Shown here: one piece after another, positions 15,531 to 23,986 of the stretch
Position numbering within the stretch: the first letter of the stretch is position 1
Layout of the letters: every line of letters begins with the position of its first letter
Source of the DNA: Chryseobacterium antibioticum
GTDB taxonomy: Bacteria; Bacteroidota; Bacteroidia; Flavobacteriales; Weeksellaceae
Assembly (NCBI RefSeq): GCF_012927325.1
Contig: NZ_JABBGI010000002.1
Coordinates: 62,001 to 126,000, forward strand
Direction: 5' to 3'
Length of the DNA stretch: 64,000 nucleotides
Position numbers and translations under genes: made by a program
Notes under the pieces: model-generated
Told to the model about the DNA's origin: nothing
Seen by the model: the letters and a program-made list of their open reading frames with translations, nothing else
Database searches by the model: none

Positions 15531-15968
15531 TTATTGATTCAGGCGGTCTATTTTCCTATTGATTTTTATCCAGTTGATGCTGTCCAATAAATGAAGTTCT
15601 CTGTCAAACTGCAGTTTCCAGCTCTTCCCCAACTTTTTTTCAAGACTTTTGAAATAAATGGTATTGGAACGTTCATACTGTTTTTGCAATTGGGTAATGC
15701 TGTCGGTGACTTCACATCCGGTTTCTATTCTTTCATAGCATAAATTCCATTTTTTCACCAGACTATCAATACCGTCATAGGCTCCCTGTGGAGGAAGTTC
15801 GCCAATCCTGAGATCTTTCCAGCAAAGGGCTTCTGTTTGGTATACTGTCTTTTTTGAAGTATCGGGTTTGCAGCCAATAAGAAAAAAGGACCCACATATT
15901 ATGGATACTCCAATATATTGCAGTCTTCTTTTATAACTTTTCACCTCTAAGATATTTGATATTTTCAT
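15531..15968 (-). CDS. Putative lipoprotein of unknown function
   Basis: A 145-residue protein. After a basic N-terminus, a hydrophobic segment (about residues 20-32) leads to the lipobox-like LIGC with Cys33, so it is probably an envelope lipoprotein. The mature part is helical (ITQLQKQYERSNTIYFKSLEKKLGKSWKLQFDREL). It lies 15 bp after the gene at 15984-16337 and is likely co-transcribed with it. I do not recognise a named family. Confidence 0.6.
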   Translation of the reverse strand: MKISNILEVKSYKRRLQYIGVSIICGSFFLIGCKPDTSKKTVYQTEALCWKDLRIGELPPQGAYDGIDSLVKKWNLCYERIETGCEVTDSITQLQKQYERSNTIYFKSLEKKLGKSWKLQFDRELHLLDSINWIKINRKIDRLNQ

Positions 15969-15983
15969 AAGAAGTTTAGATGA

Positions 15984-16337
15984 TTAATTTGAGCAGCCTA
16001 TAAATTCCAACAACCGTTTTCTTGTAATGACCTGATTTTTTTGATAGAATTCATCAGCATCCAAACGTGCCAATGATTCTGTAGATTGTGCAGAAAGCCA
16101 GGTGATAAATAAGTCCCGGGTTTCAAAAAGAGTTGGAACATGAAATTCACCGTCGTATAATTCTCCATATAAAAACTGCTGATCTTCATTTACTTTCATG
16201 CCCATTCCGCAATAATCACGATGGGCATACCCCAGAATCTTACCGCTCTGCAATTGATCTGCGACAAGATTTGCTATCCTATATCCAAACGTTGTTGTAT
16301 CCGGTTCTGATTCATCTGAAAAGTCATAACTGTCCAT
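15984..16337 (-). CDS. Hypothetical cytoplasmic protein
   Basis: A 117-residue acidic soluble protein with no signal peptide (starts MDSYDFSDESEPDTTTFGYRI; contains HRDYCGMGMKVNEDQQFLYGELYDGEF and ETRDLFITWLSAQSTESLARLDA). The late part resembles the short hypothetical proteins often found in Flavobacteriia intergenic clusters, but I cannot assign a domain. It is upstream of and close to the lipoprotein gene. Confidence 0.55.
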   Translation of the reverse strand: MDSYDFSDESEPDTTTFGYRIANLVADQLQSGKILGYAHRDYCGMGMKVNEDQQFLYGELYDGEFHVPTLFETRDLFITWLSAQSTESLARLDADEFYQKNQVITRKRLLEFIGCSN

Positions 16338-16489
16338 ATATATTATTTAATATCAATACTATATCTAAGGTAATTATTTCAAACGAAAACTTTTATACCC
16401 ATTTCTATTTTTTAGGCAACTCATGATAGCCGTTAATCAATATCAGATGTTTAACTTTGTTTACCTCAAACTGCAAATACATAAAAAAC

Positions 16490-17092
16490 TTGAAGCTGCC
16501 TCTTTCTTATTATCTGAATCAAGATGTCGTGTTTCTGGCCAAAGATCTTTTGGGAAAAGTACTTTTCACGGAGATCAACGGTGATAGTACAGCAGGCATA
16601 ATTGTAGAAACCGAAGCCTATTTCGGGATAGTGGATAAAGCTTCCCATGCATATGGAGGACGCCGTACGGAGCGTACTGAAACATTGTACCATCAAGGTG
16701 GTATTTCTTATGTTTATCTGTGCTATGGAATTCACCATCTGTTTAATATTGTAACCTCTGTTGAAAGCGAACCTCATGCAGTACTGATACGCGCTGTAGA
16801 GCCTTTAGTTGGCAAAGAAATCATGGAACTCAGACGGAATATGCCGTCGGATAAAGCTGCTATATCATCCGGGCCGGGTTCAGCCGCTAAAGCTTTAGGT
16901 ATTGACCGTTCTTTTAATAAAAAAGATCTGACTGAAAACGAAATATGGATTGAAGATCACGGGATCAGATATTTTCCTGAAGAGATTGTGGCAGGACCGC
17001 GGATCGGAGTGGCCTATGCTCAGGAAGATGCTTTGCTGCCATGGCGTTTTTACGTTAAAGGAAACAAATATGTAAGCAAGCCCAGATCTTAA
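16490..17092 (+). CDS. mpg: DNA-3-methyladenine glycosylase (AAG/MPG family)
   Basis: A base-excision glycosylase that flips out and removes alkylated purines. The family sequence is clear throughout: LAKDLLGKVLFTEINGDSTAGIIVETEAYFG with the catalytic Glu, DKASHAYGGRRTERTETLYHQGGISYVYLCYGIHHLFNIV, AVLIRAVEP, and SSGPGSAAKALGID. No ATG precedes the conserved start in this frame. A TTG at 16490 gives MKLPLSYYLNQDVVFLAKDLLG, the expected beginning (200 aa); another TTG at 16457 would add 11 residues. It lies about 2.5 kb from alkB and xth, which act on the same lesions, but in a separate transcript. Confidence 0.88.
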   Translation: MKLPLSYYLNQDVVFLAKDLLGKVLFTEINGDSTAGIIVETEAYFGIVDKASHAYGGRRTERTETLYHQGGISYVYLCYGIHHLFNIVTSVESEPHAVLIRAVEPLVGKEIMELRRNMPSDKAAISSGPGSAAKALGIDRSFNKKDLTENEIWIEDHGIRYFPEEIVAGPRIGVAYAQEDALLPWRFYVKGNKYVSKPRS

Positions 17093-17349
17093 CAGTACCC
17101 ACTCTTCTTTTCTCAACTTTTCCATTTTTCAATAATTGATTTTCTTTCCTATACAATCATACTTTTCCTGTTAAAAACTACTTTTTTCAGGTTCTTAAAA
17201 ATTACCCTTTTGGGTAATAGCTTCGTGTGGATGGTCTTAGTAATTTTAATGTAGAATTTATAACTATAAAATATTTCCGGATGTAACCTCTAACTGAGTT
17301 TTACAGCATTAGTCCTACCCTTACTCATAATCCTATAAATAAAATAATC

Positions 17350-19500
17350 ATGAAAGAAGAATTAAAAGTAGAGCAATTTACGGGTGCAGTTGCTCATCTC
17401 GTAGCTCATCTTAAAACACTTTATAAACATAAACCTTTAAAGGTTTCTGATGTGATAGACCATATTGACTGGAATGATCCCGCAAAAGAGAGACTTCTTG
17501 AAAAATACAATATAAGCAAGGAACCCCGTCAGTATGTAGATCTTATTCAGGAAGGTGGCGGAGTACACGGGATTGCACTGGCCGGATATACGTATATATT
17601 AGAGAAAATGGGTATTTCTTTTTTAAACAGTGCCGGGACAAGTGCCGGAGCCATCAATACCATGATGCTGAATTGTGTGTATTCACAACGCGATGCTGTT
17701 ATGATGGGCGAAAAAGAAGAATTTATAGAGCGTTACTATGAAACAAGATCTGAAAAGATCCTTGAATACCTTTCTAAAAAGGATTTAACAGAACTTGTTG
17801 ATGGACATCCTTCATGGAAATCTCTTATTTTGAAAATATTTTCCAAACGGGAAAGAAAACCAATTCTGGATAAAATAAAATTCAGGGCTAAGATGGCGGT
17901 ATATTCTTTTGCCTTTTTTCTGCTTACGATGATCGTTGCGGCCATTGGGGTAGGAATATTGTCCGGTGAGATTGCGCACTGGCAGATATGGGTTCACCGC
18001 TTACTTATTGTTTCAGTGATTGGGTTGGTGATCTCCATATATATGATCATTAAAAATCTAATGGTTCTACGGCTGTTTTATTTTCATAGTGAAAAAATGG
18101 GGATCAATCCGGGGGATAATTTTAAAGAATGGATAAAAACACTCATGGAAGAGAATAAAATAGGCAGTGTCGCTGATCTTAAGAATAAAATGCTGAAGGA
18201 AAACGATCTTTATAAGTGTGAATATCTCAGACAGAAGCTATCTTTTGACGTTTCATTAACTTCAGTAGGCGAGAAAAGCGAAGGCAATGAAAAGCTTTTA
18301 AATATTACTAAAGACATCAATGATTCAAAACTGAAAATGGCTGCCGGATCTCCGGATGAAAACAATGAAATCCTTGCGGATAAACCGGAAACCGGAATCG
18401 AGTGGGAAAAATTGAAAAAATCCCTGGTAGATGAAGATATAATACGTATTGTAGATAATTACCTTAAAACAACAAAATCCAATAGCGGAGAACAGGCTTT
18501 TGTGGATGGTCTGCTGAATCAAATCATAAGCAGCATTAAGTTTTTCAATCAGGTGAGCTGGCAGGATCTGAAAATGATCAATGATCAGCTTATTGATAAA
18601 AACCTGATTCCTATCAATGCCAACGAAAAATTGATAGAAAGAATTATCGGGGAATTGTTTAAAAACACGTACACTGTAGTTAGTGCCGAAGGTAATAAAT
18701 TTCCACAGCAACTGGTAGTGGTGGCAGCAGATATTACCAATCAGATCAAGGTGGAATTCCCCGGAATGCATGAATTTTACTGGGGAAATGACGAGTCGAT
18801 CTCTCCTGCAGAATATGTAAGAGCCTCCATGTCTATCCCTTTCTTTTTCAAGCCGTACAAAGTAACAATGTCTAACACGCAGCTGATCAATATCAATAAT
18901 ACATGGAAAGTAAAACTGGGTGCCTACAAAAATTTCATTCAGGACAATAATGAAGTTCTTTTTGTAGACGGTGGTGCATTGTCCAACTTCCCCATCAATG
19001 TATTTTACAGCAATACCCACTCTATACCTACCCGCCCTACTTTTGGAATTAAGCTGGAATATGACAGCGATGATTTATATAAATTAATTGATAATGAAAT
19101 GAATCTGATGCTGTCTATGATCTCAACGATGAGGTATTTCTATGACCGTGATTTTTTAATCAAAAACAGCAATTTCAAGAAAACAGTGCGCAGTGTAGAT
19201 ACGGGAAGCATCAGCTGGCTTAATTTTAATCCTTCCAACAGTGAAAAGATAGAATTATTCTACCGGGGAGCGTTGGCAGCAGCTATTTTTCTGTCCGGGA
19301 AAAGCCTGACTTTTGAGGAGAAAAATAAACTGATGCAGAAAGCTCAGAAAGACTTTGGAATCACAGATTTTAGAACGGAAGACTTCATCTATCCGGATAT
19401 TTTCTTCAATTGGGAAAGTTATAAAAAAGAAAGAGGAATGGCTGAGATCTATAAAAATCTAAGTCCTAAAATGAAAGAAAAATCAAGTTTCACTCAATAA
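17350..19500 (+). CDS. Patatin-like phospholipase with internal membrane hairpin
   Basis: A 716-residue serine hydrolase of the patatin family. The oxyanion loop is GGGVHG (residues about 69-74), the nucleophile elbow is GTSAG with Ser98, and the catalytic Asp is D540 in VDGGALSNFPI. Two hydrophobic segments (about residues 182-240, MAVYSFAFFLLTMIVAAIGVGI and LLIVSVIGLVISIYMIIKNLMVL) interrupt the fold between Ser and Asp. A long charged helical insert follows (about 260-420), so the enzyme is probably membrane-anchored. A small membrane protein gene follows 10 bp downstream. Substrate and role are unknown; lipid turnover or a membrane-damaging effector are both possible. Confidence 0.85.
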   Translation: MKEELKVEQFTGAVAHLVAHLKTLYKHKPLKVSDVIDHIDWNDPAKERLLEKYNISKEPRQYVDLIQEGGGVHGIALAGYTYILEKMGISFLNSAGTSAGAINTMMLNCVYSQRDAVMMGEKEEFIERYYETRSEKILEYLSKKDLTELVDGHPSWKSLILKIFSKRERKPILDKIKFRAKMAVYSFAFFLLTMIVAAIGVGILSGEIAHWQIWVHRLLIVSVIGLVISIYMIIKNLMVLRLFYFHSEKMGINPGDNFKEWIKTLMEENKIGSVADLKNKMLKENDLYKCEYLRQKLSFDVSLTSVGEKSEGNEKLLNITKDINDSKLKMAAGSPDENNEILADKPETGIEWEKLKKSLVDEDIIRIVDNYLKTTKSNSGEQAFVDGLLNQIISSIKFFNQVSWQDLKMINDQLIDKNLIPINANEKLIERIIGELFKNTYTVVSAEGNKFPQQLVVVAADITNQIKVEFPGMHEFYWGNDESISPAEYVRASMSIPFFFKPYKVTMSNTQLININNTWKVKLGAYKNFIQDNNEVLFVDGGALSNFPINVFYSNTHSIPTRPTFGIKLEYDSDDLYKLIDNEMNLMLSMISTMRYFYDRDFLIKNSNFKKTVRSVDTGSISWLNFNPSNSEKIELFYRGALAAAIFLSGKSLTFEEKNKLMQKAQKDFGITDFRTEDFIYPDIFFNWESYKKERGMAEIYKNLSPKMKEKSSFTQ

Positions 19501-19510
19501 AAAATTAGTC

Positions 19511-20173
19511 ATGACAACTCTCTTAAACTTTGATCTGAATCTCCCTGTTCATATTCATAATTTTGATCAGCTGGTTCTGTGGCTTGCCATTTTAGCATCT
19601 ATTGGAACGATTACAACCGGTGCTTATCTGGCTTCCTTTTCGCAAGGTTTTCTTTACATGGTGAAAACCTATGAAAATAAAAATAGGCTCAAGAAATTTT
19701 CTTTAATCAATCTTCAGCTTCCGTTTAGACAATCTTATTTTAAGAACATTCTCTTTGGCATTAATTCAAAAACCAATACCATTATTAATAAGTCATTAAA
19801 AGCGGATGCTCTCTTTATGCCCTTCGCTTACGGAACTCTGCTTCTGCTATTCTCTTATTTCTTACTGAGGTTTGACGGTAAAGACAATCCTGCCATTATT
19901 TCATGGTTGCTGAACTGTTGGTATTTCCCCTTAATTGCTTATGCTATGGATATCTTTGAGAATCGTTTTACAGTGTCCCTTCTGAAAAAACTGGAGATTC
20001 TTAAACTGACAAAAACAACCAATTCTGAAGACAGAAAATTAAATGAGAGCGATAAGAATCAATTAATTTGCAGATTCAGGATTAAAATACTCATTGCTTC
20101 CGGCTTAAAATGGATGGCGGCTATTTTCAGTATTGCCATCCTATTGGCTGCATTATGGAACCTTCTTTTATGA
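19511..20173 (+). CDS. Multi-pass membrane protein linked to the patatin gene
   Basis: A 220-residue protein with about four hydrophobic segments (LVLWLAILASIGTITTGAYLA, ALFMPFAYGTLLLLFSYFLL, WLLNCWYFPLIAYAMDIF, WMAAIFSIAILLAALWNLLL) and a basic cytoplasmic-looking loop. I do not recognise the family. The 10-bp spacing from the patatin gene implies co-transcription, so it may anchor, export or restrain the phospholipase (inference). Confidence 0.65.
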   Translation: MTTLLNFDLNLPVHIHNFDQLVLWLAILASIGTITTGAYLASFSQGFLYMVKTYENKNRLKKFSLINLQLPFRQSYFKNILFGINSKTNTIINKSLKADALFMPFAYGTLLLLFSYFLLRFDGKDNPAIISWLLNCWYFPLIAYAMDIFENRFTVSLLKKLEILKLTKTTNSEDRKLNESDKNQLICRFRIKILIASGLKWMAAIFSIAILLAALWNLLL

Positions 20174-20205
20174 AAATTCCGATCCGGAGAAAGAGTAAAA
20201 ACAGC

Positions 20206-21603
20206 CTATACCTGTGCCGCTTTTAGCATCAGATAATGCAGATCTGTATTTTTGATAAAAGCAGGCAGAAGCTCTCTTCCCGGACCATAAACCGCAACTT
20301 CAACATAGTCGCCTGAATGATCCATACTGATCCATCCCACAGAATTGTGTTTCTTCTGAATATCTGAATAAGCTTTGAAAGGCAGTTTTTTATAATTGTA
20401 AAGCCCCGCTTCCTGCTTTTCAAGTCCTGAATAAAAGCTGAGTAACTGTTTAGCTTCATCATCCGCCAGACTTATTTTATTCGTCTCATAGATCCAGTCT
20501 TTCATTTTCTGAAGATTAAAATCAGGATGAATAACGTTTAGAATATATTCATTCGTGTACTGATAATTGGAGATGCTGTTAAAGTTTTTTGTAGCATCGG
20601 GTCCGTAAATTGTTCCCGGATTGGCATTTCCGTGATCTGTAGTGATGATCACCAGTGTATCGCCATCTTTTTCCGCAAAATCGATTACTGTTTTTACGGC
20701 TTCATCAAAAGCAAGCTGATCGTGAATCAAAGCCGCAATATCATTGGCATGCGCTGCCCAGTCTACCTTCCCGCCTTCAACTTGTAAGACGAAACCTTCT
20801 TTATGGTCTTTCATCTGATTGATGGCTGTCTGCGCCATTTCAGCCAGAGAAGGGGTATTTTGCAGTTCAGGCATATGAGTCCTGTCGATGGAATATGGTA
20901 AAGCTCCGGAATTGAACACCCCTAAAACTTTCTTTCCTTTTTCTGTATTTTTTAAATCGTTTTTATTTTTAAGAATCTGATAACCTTTTTGTTGGTACAG
21001 ACCATATACATCTTTTTTGTCTTCTCTTTTTACAGGGTTAAAGAATTCATCACCACCGCCCATCATTACGTCAAAACCTATCTCAGCGTACATTTCTGCA
21101 ATTTCATTTTCTGCATTTCTGCTGTCTGAATTCACACAGAAACCTGCCGGCGTGGCATGGGTAATCGTCACCGTCGTTACGCAGCCCGTCTTTTTCCCTG
21201 CTTTTTTGAACTTTTGCCAGATCGGAACATATTTTTCACCATTGGCTCCTACATTTAGAACCCCATTTCTCACGCGAAATCCTCCCCCAAAAGAAGAACT
21301 TGCCGCCGCAGAATCTGTAACGACAGAACTTGCAGAAGCAGTGTCCATCAAAGCTCTGGAAACTTTGTTTTCATGGTACAGATTCATCCAGTTCCCGTTT
21401 TTACCCAGCATATTCTGAGAATACAGATTGGCCATTGCTAAAGTCCCGGAACTCATTCCGTCACTGATCATGAAAATAATATTCTTAGCTTTTTTCTTAG
21501 AATCCTGAATATTTTTTCCATTACTGGCAAAAAAATCGACCGGATTTAGAGTGAGAAGGCCTGACAGTAATGCTGAACCTTTTAAAAATTTACGTCTGTC
21601 CAT
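20206..21603 (-). CDS. phoA: Alkaline phosphatase (PhoA-type), Tat-exported
   Basis: A 465-residue periplasmic phosphomonoesterase. The N-terminus MDRRKFLKGSALLSGLL has a twin-arginine pattern, so export folded with metals via Tat is likely. Metal and catalytic motifs are present: IFMISDGMS with Asp48, the nucleophile Ser98 in VVTDSAAASSSFGGG, TITHATPAGF, QVEGGKVDWAAHANDI, IITTDHGNAN, and a late His in SMDHSGDYVEVAVYGPG. It should need two Zn and one Mg. A palindrome 42 bp upstream is almost identical to one in front of merC (22112-22134), suggesting control by a shared, possibly zinc-responsive, regulator. Confidence 0.9.
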   Translation of the reverse strand: MDRRKFLKGSALLSGLLTLNPVDFFASNGKNIQDSKKKAKNIIFMISDGMSSGTLAMANLYSQNMLGKNGNWMNLYHENKVSRALMDTASASSVVTDSAAASSSFGGGFRVRNGVLNVGANGEKYVPIWQKFKKAGKKTGCVTTVTITHATPAGFCVNSDSRNAENEIAEMYAEIGFDVMMGGGDEFFNPVKREDKKDVYGLYQQKGYQILKNKNDLKNTEKGKKVLGVFNSGALPYSIDRTHMPELQNTPSLAEMAQTAINQMKDHKEGFVLQVEGGKVDWAAHANDIAALIHDQLAFDEAVKTVIDFAEKDGDTLVIITTDHGNANPGTIYGPDATKNFNSISNYQYTNEYILNVIHPDFNLQKMKDWIYETNKISLADDEAKQLLSFYSGLEKQEAGLYNYKKLPFKAYSDIQKKHNSVGWISMDHSGDYVEVAVYGPGRELLPAFIKNTDLHYLMLKAAQV

Positions 21604-21644
21604 TTTAATAAAATTTCGTAAGGCAAGTTAGAAGGTAATTTTAA

Positions 21645-21667
21645 TTAATGAAATAATGTTGCGTTAA
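21645..21667. promoter_or_regulatory. Palindromic operator upstream of the alkaline phosphatase
   Basis: An imperfect palindrome centred on AATAATGTTGCGTTAA, with outer arms TTAA/TTAA. It matches the reverse complement of 22112-22134 at 22 of 23 positions. It lies 42 bp from the phosphatase ATG. Confidence 0.7.
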
Positions 21668-21711
21668 TTAATTATGAATTTTTAGCCTGAATAATATAAA
21701 TGGACCAGGGA

Positions 21712-22050
21712 TTAATGTTTATGATTTTTAAAATTAATAATGTGTCCCGCAATCAATCCCGCTGCTCCAACATAGATTAAAGGGATATGGATCTCGAAGA
21801 TGAAATCTGCAAAAACAGAAATGGAAATAAGGAGAATAGAAGCCCAAAACAAAAATTTCAGCCGGAGGCTAGCCACCTGTTTTGTGACTCTATAAACGAC
21901 CACAGCGCCAATAATAAGGAATGCCAGATCTATATAAGGGTTGTGCGATATTCCCAAAGGAATGATCATTAACAAAGGAAAAGCAATACAATGAATAAGA
22001 CACAGAACCGCTGCAGAAATACCTACTGCATCAAGAATTTTTGATTTCAT
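21712..22050 (-). CDS. MerC-family membrane protein
   Basis: A 112-residue protein with four hydrophobic segments. The first contains the MerC-type metal-binding pair in AAVLCLIHCIAFPLLMIIP. MerC proteins import or bind Hg(II) in mercury operons, but in Bacteroidota they are often found outside mer loci next to metal-regulated genes. Here there is no merA or merR, and the upstream palindrome is shared with a zinc enzyme gene, so a role in zinc or other divalent metal homeostasis is more likely (inference). Confidence 0.82.
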   Translation of the reverse strand: MKSKILDAVGISAAVLCLIHCIAFPLLMIIPLGISHNPYIDLAFLIIGAVVVYRVTKQVASLRLKFLFWASILLISISVFADFIFEIHIPLIYVGAAGLIAGHIINFKNHKH

Positions 22051-22111
22051 AAACTAAGGGGATTTAAATTTCTTATAGTAACCTTGTTGCAAAAGTATAG
22101 ATAAATTTTAT

Positions 22112-22134
22112 TTAACGCAACATTATTGCATTAA
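22112..22134. promoter_or_regulatory. Palindromic operator upstream of merC
   Basis: Its core AACGCAACATTATTGCATT (22114-22132) is an imperfect palindrome flanked by TTT/AAA, about 60 bp upstream of merC. It is nearly identical to the site before the alkaline phosphatase gene. The AT-rich inverted repeat with GCAA/TTGC arms is compatible with a Fur/Zur-family site, though I cannot name the regulator. Confidence 0.7.
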
Positions 22135-22246
22135 AATAATACATGATTACCCATACACAAGTCGGGGTTGAGATTTTTAAATGGATTAAAGTTTGGTAAA
22201 GCAAATAAAAGTGCTATTTTTATTTTCAGAAAAGAAAACACCAATT

Positions 22247-22738
22247 ATGCTGACTGAAGCTTCCCATAAGCTGATTCCGATGACAGATTTTGTTATTGAG
22301 TATTACTCTAACGAAGGATATGCCGATCTCCAGACCTTAAGTCTGATGAAAAACTATGCCAATTTTCTAAGAAAACCTTTAACATTGGGTATGTTTGTTC
22401 CTGTAGACCCAAAAGGAAATGTTCTGAAAGAACCCAAAAATTATTTGGAGTGGAGCTCCCTTGACCATAATGACGGGAAAAGAAAAGCGGCATCTGGATT
22501 TGAAGAATATATCGACTATCAGAAGGCAGAGCAGAATTGTCTGTTCGAAGGCTTTACCATAGGTTATAATGGATATTCCGTAGTCAGAATTGTTGCCTCT
22601 TATGATCAGGCGGTTGAGCTTTCTTTCAATAAAAATGATATGATGTCTGCTACATTTGCCGATGTTGAATCACTGACTGTTTTTGAAGATATCTATTTGA
22701 CAAATAATGCATTAATAGCTATTGGGATAAAAAAATAA
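22247..22738 (+). CDS. Hypothetical protein
   Basis: A 163-residue soluble protein starting at the ATG at 22247; the frame is open to a TTG at 22193, but that start looks less likely. It has an alpha/beta pattern (LTEASHKLIPMTDFVIEYYSNEGYADLQTLSLMKNYANFL, MFVPVDPKGNVLKEP, FTIGYNGYSVVRI) and no export signal. I do not recognise the family. It is convergent with the Nudix gene, with only 5 bp between their ends. Confidence 0.6.
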   Translation: MLTEASHKLIPMTDFVIEYYSNEGYADLQTLSLMKNYANFLRKPLTLGMFVPVDPKGNVLKEPKNYLEWSSLDHNDGKRKAASGFEEYIDYQKAEQNCLFEGFTIGYNGYSVVRIVASYDQAVELSFNKNDMMSATFADVESLTVFEDIYLTNNALIAIGIKK

Positions 22739-22743
22739 AAGCA

Positions 22744-23211
22744 CTACTCTACTTCATTCATCCTCTTTTCCAGTTCCATAATAAAATCAGCCTGCGCAGA
22801 GTTGATCTTTATTTTAACTTCTTCTGATGCGAACCATTCCCATTGGTCCACTTCCGGGATTTCAATTATTGAAGAGGATCTGGGAGGCCATTCGATCTGC
22901 ACGGTATTGCTGTAAAGCCCTGACGTTTCCATATGACCCTCCAAAGCCCATGCGTACACCATTTTGCCGCCCTTTTGTTTAACAGGCTGTAATGCAGTGA
23001 ACTTCCCCTCTATGGTTTGTCCGGTTTCTTCTTTAAACTCAATAAGAGCCCGTTCCAGCAGGTCTTCACCAGGCGAAACCTCTCCTTTTGGAATCGACCA
23101 TGCGCCTGCATCTTTATTTTTCCAAAAAGGTCCCCCCGGATGAACCAGAAAATAAAACAAATTATTTTTTTCTCTTTTAAACAGCAAAATCCCTGCACTT
23201 GTTTTCATCAT
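22744..23211 (-). CDS. Nudix hydrolase
   Basis: A 155-residue NTP-pyrophosphatase-like enzyme starting at one of two adjacent ATGs (23211 or 23208) rather than the GTG at 23223. The Nudix box reads GEVSPGEDLLERALIEFKEETG, with the metal-binding Glu pair EE intact but Ile where the consensus GX5EX7REUXEEXG has Arg. The preceding PGGPFWKNKDAGAWSIPKG is typical of the family that hydrolyses diadenosine or nucleotide diphosphates. The role is unknown; the odd residue may be a family feature or reduce activity. Confidence 0.85.
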   Translation of the reverse strand: MMKTSAGILLFKREKNNLFYFLVHPGGPFWKNKDAGAWSIPKGEVSPGEDLLERALIEFKEETGQTIEGKFTALQPVKQKGGKMVYAWALEGHMETSGLYSNTVQIEWPPRSSSIIEIPEVDQWEWFASEEVKIKINSAQADFIMELEKRMNEVE

Positions 23212-23247
23212 CTTAAGATACACTTTTTTCTAATAATGAATCAATAA

Positions 23248-23327
23248 TCAGCCTGGTTGAAACCCCTTTCTGAATGCTGATGGCGAGATTTTTTTATGCA
23301 CCTTGAATATTTTATTAAAATGACTGC
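23248..23327 (-). pseudogene. AraC-family regulator, C-terminal fragment
   Basis: The minus-strand frame encodes SSHFNKIFKVHKKISPSAFRKGFQPG and ends in a TGA at 23248-23250. This is the second helix-turn-helix and end of an AraC/XylS-type activator. Nothing of the rest of the gene remains: beyond 23327 the DNA reads as a different gene fragment on the other strand. Confidence 0.7.
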
Positions 23328-23515
23328 TTATTCTCGGTTTTAAAACCCGTATAGTCAGTTTTGCAGGAGTGGCACTCATTATTATGCTGCTTTTTGGGAG
23401 CAGTACGGTTGAAAACTGGGAAGTAATGGGAATACAGATGATTTATGCATTATTGTTTTACATTCTGATCAACAGATTAGAAGATAACGGCTATTCTCTG
23501 GACCCAAAAATGTAA
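23324..23515 (+). pseudogene. Membrane protein fragment, possibly DoxX-like
   Basis: An open frame begins directly after a TGA at 23321-23323 without a start codon. It encodes LLILGFKTRIVSFAGVALIIML, a second hydrophobic stretch (MGIQMIYALLFYILINRLE) and ends DNGYSLDPKM at 23515. The LGFKTR plus hydrophobic helix pattern resembles the C-terminal half of DoxX-family proteins. It abuts the AraC fragment on the opposite strand, as if a deletion had joined the two genes. The family call is tentative. Confidence 0.45.
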
Positions 23516-23695
23516 TTTTTTACAAAGCAACATATTTCAGTGTATGGGTCTTTGTATTTTGAAGCGGTTCAGCCTCTAATACCCTACTTATAAGGGTTTT
23601 AATAATTGATCAGATGTAACTTTTTACTTGTTTTATTTTTAGAAATAAAATAATATAGGTACCACATTTTTAACTTTATTACCATAAAGGCATAG

Positions 23696-23905
<210 letters not shown>

Positions 23906-23936
23906 TTATAATTGAAGCTTTACTGAGTATCAAATA

Positions 23937-23973
23937 AAAAAACGGTCAGAAATATATTTTCTGACCGTTTTTT
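23937..23973. terminator. Strong bidirectional terminator
   Basis: AAAACGGTCAGAAA and TTTCTGACCGTTTT form a stem of about 14 bp around 23939-23970, with A and T tracts on either side. It ends both the lmo0937-type gene and the convergent TlpA operon. Confidence 0.9.
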
Positions 23974-23986
23974 ATGCACTTATATT

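Noticed and set aside
18325..19020. 231-codon minus-strand frame inside the patatin gene
   Set aside because: It lies opposite the patatin frame, which contains the catalytic motifs; it has no recognisable domain.
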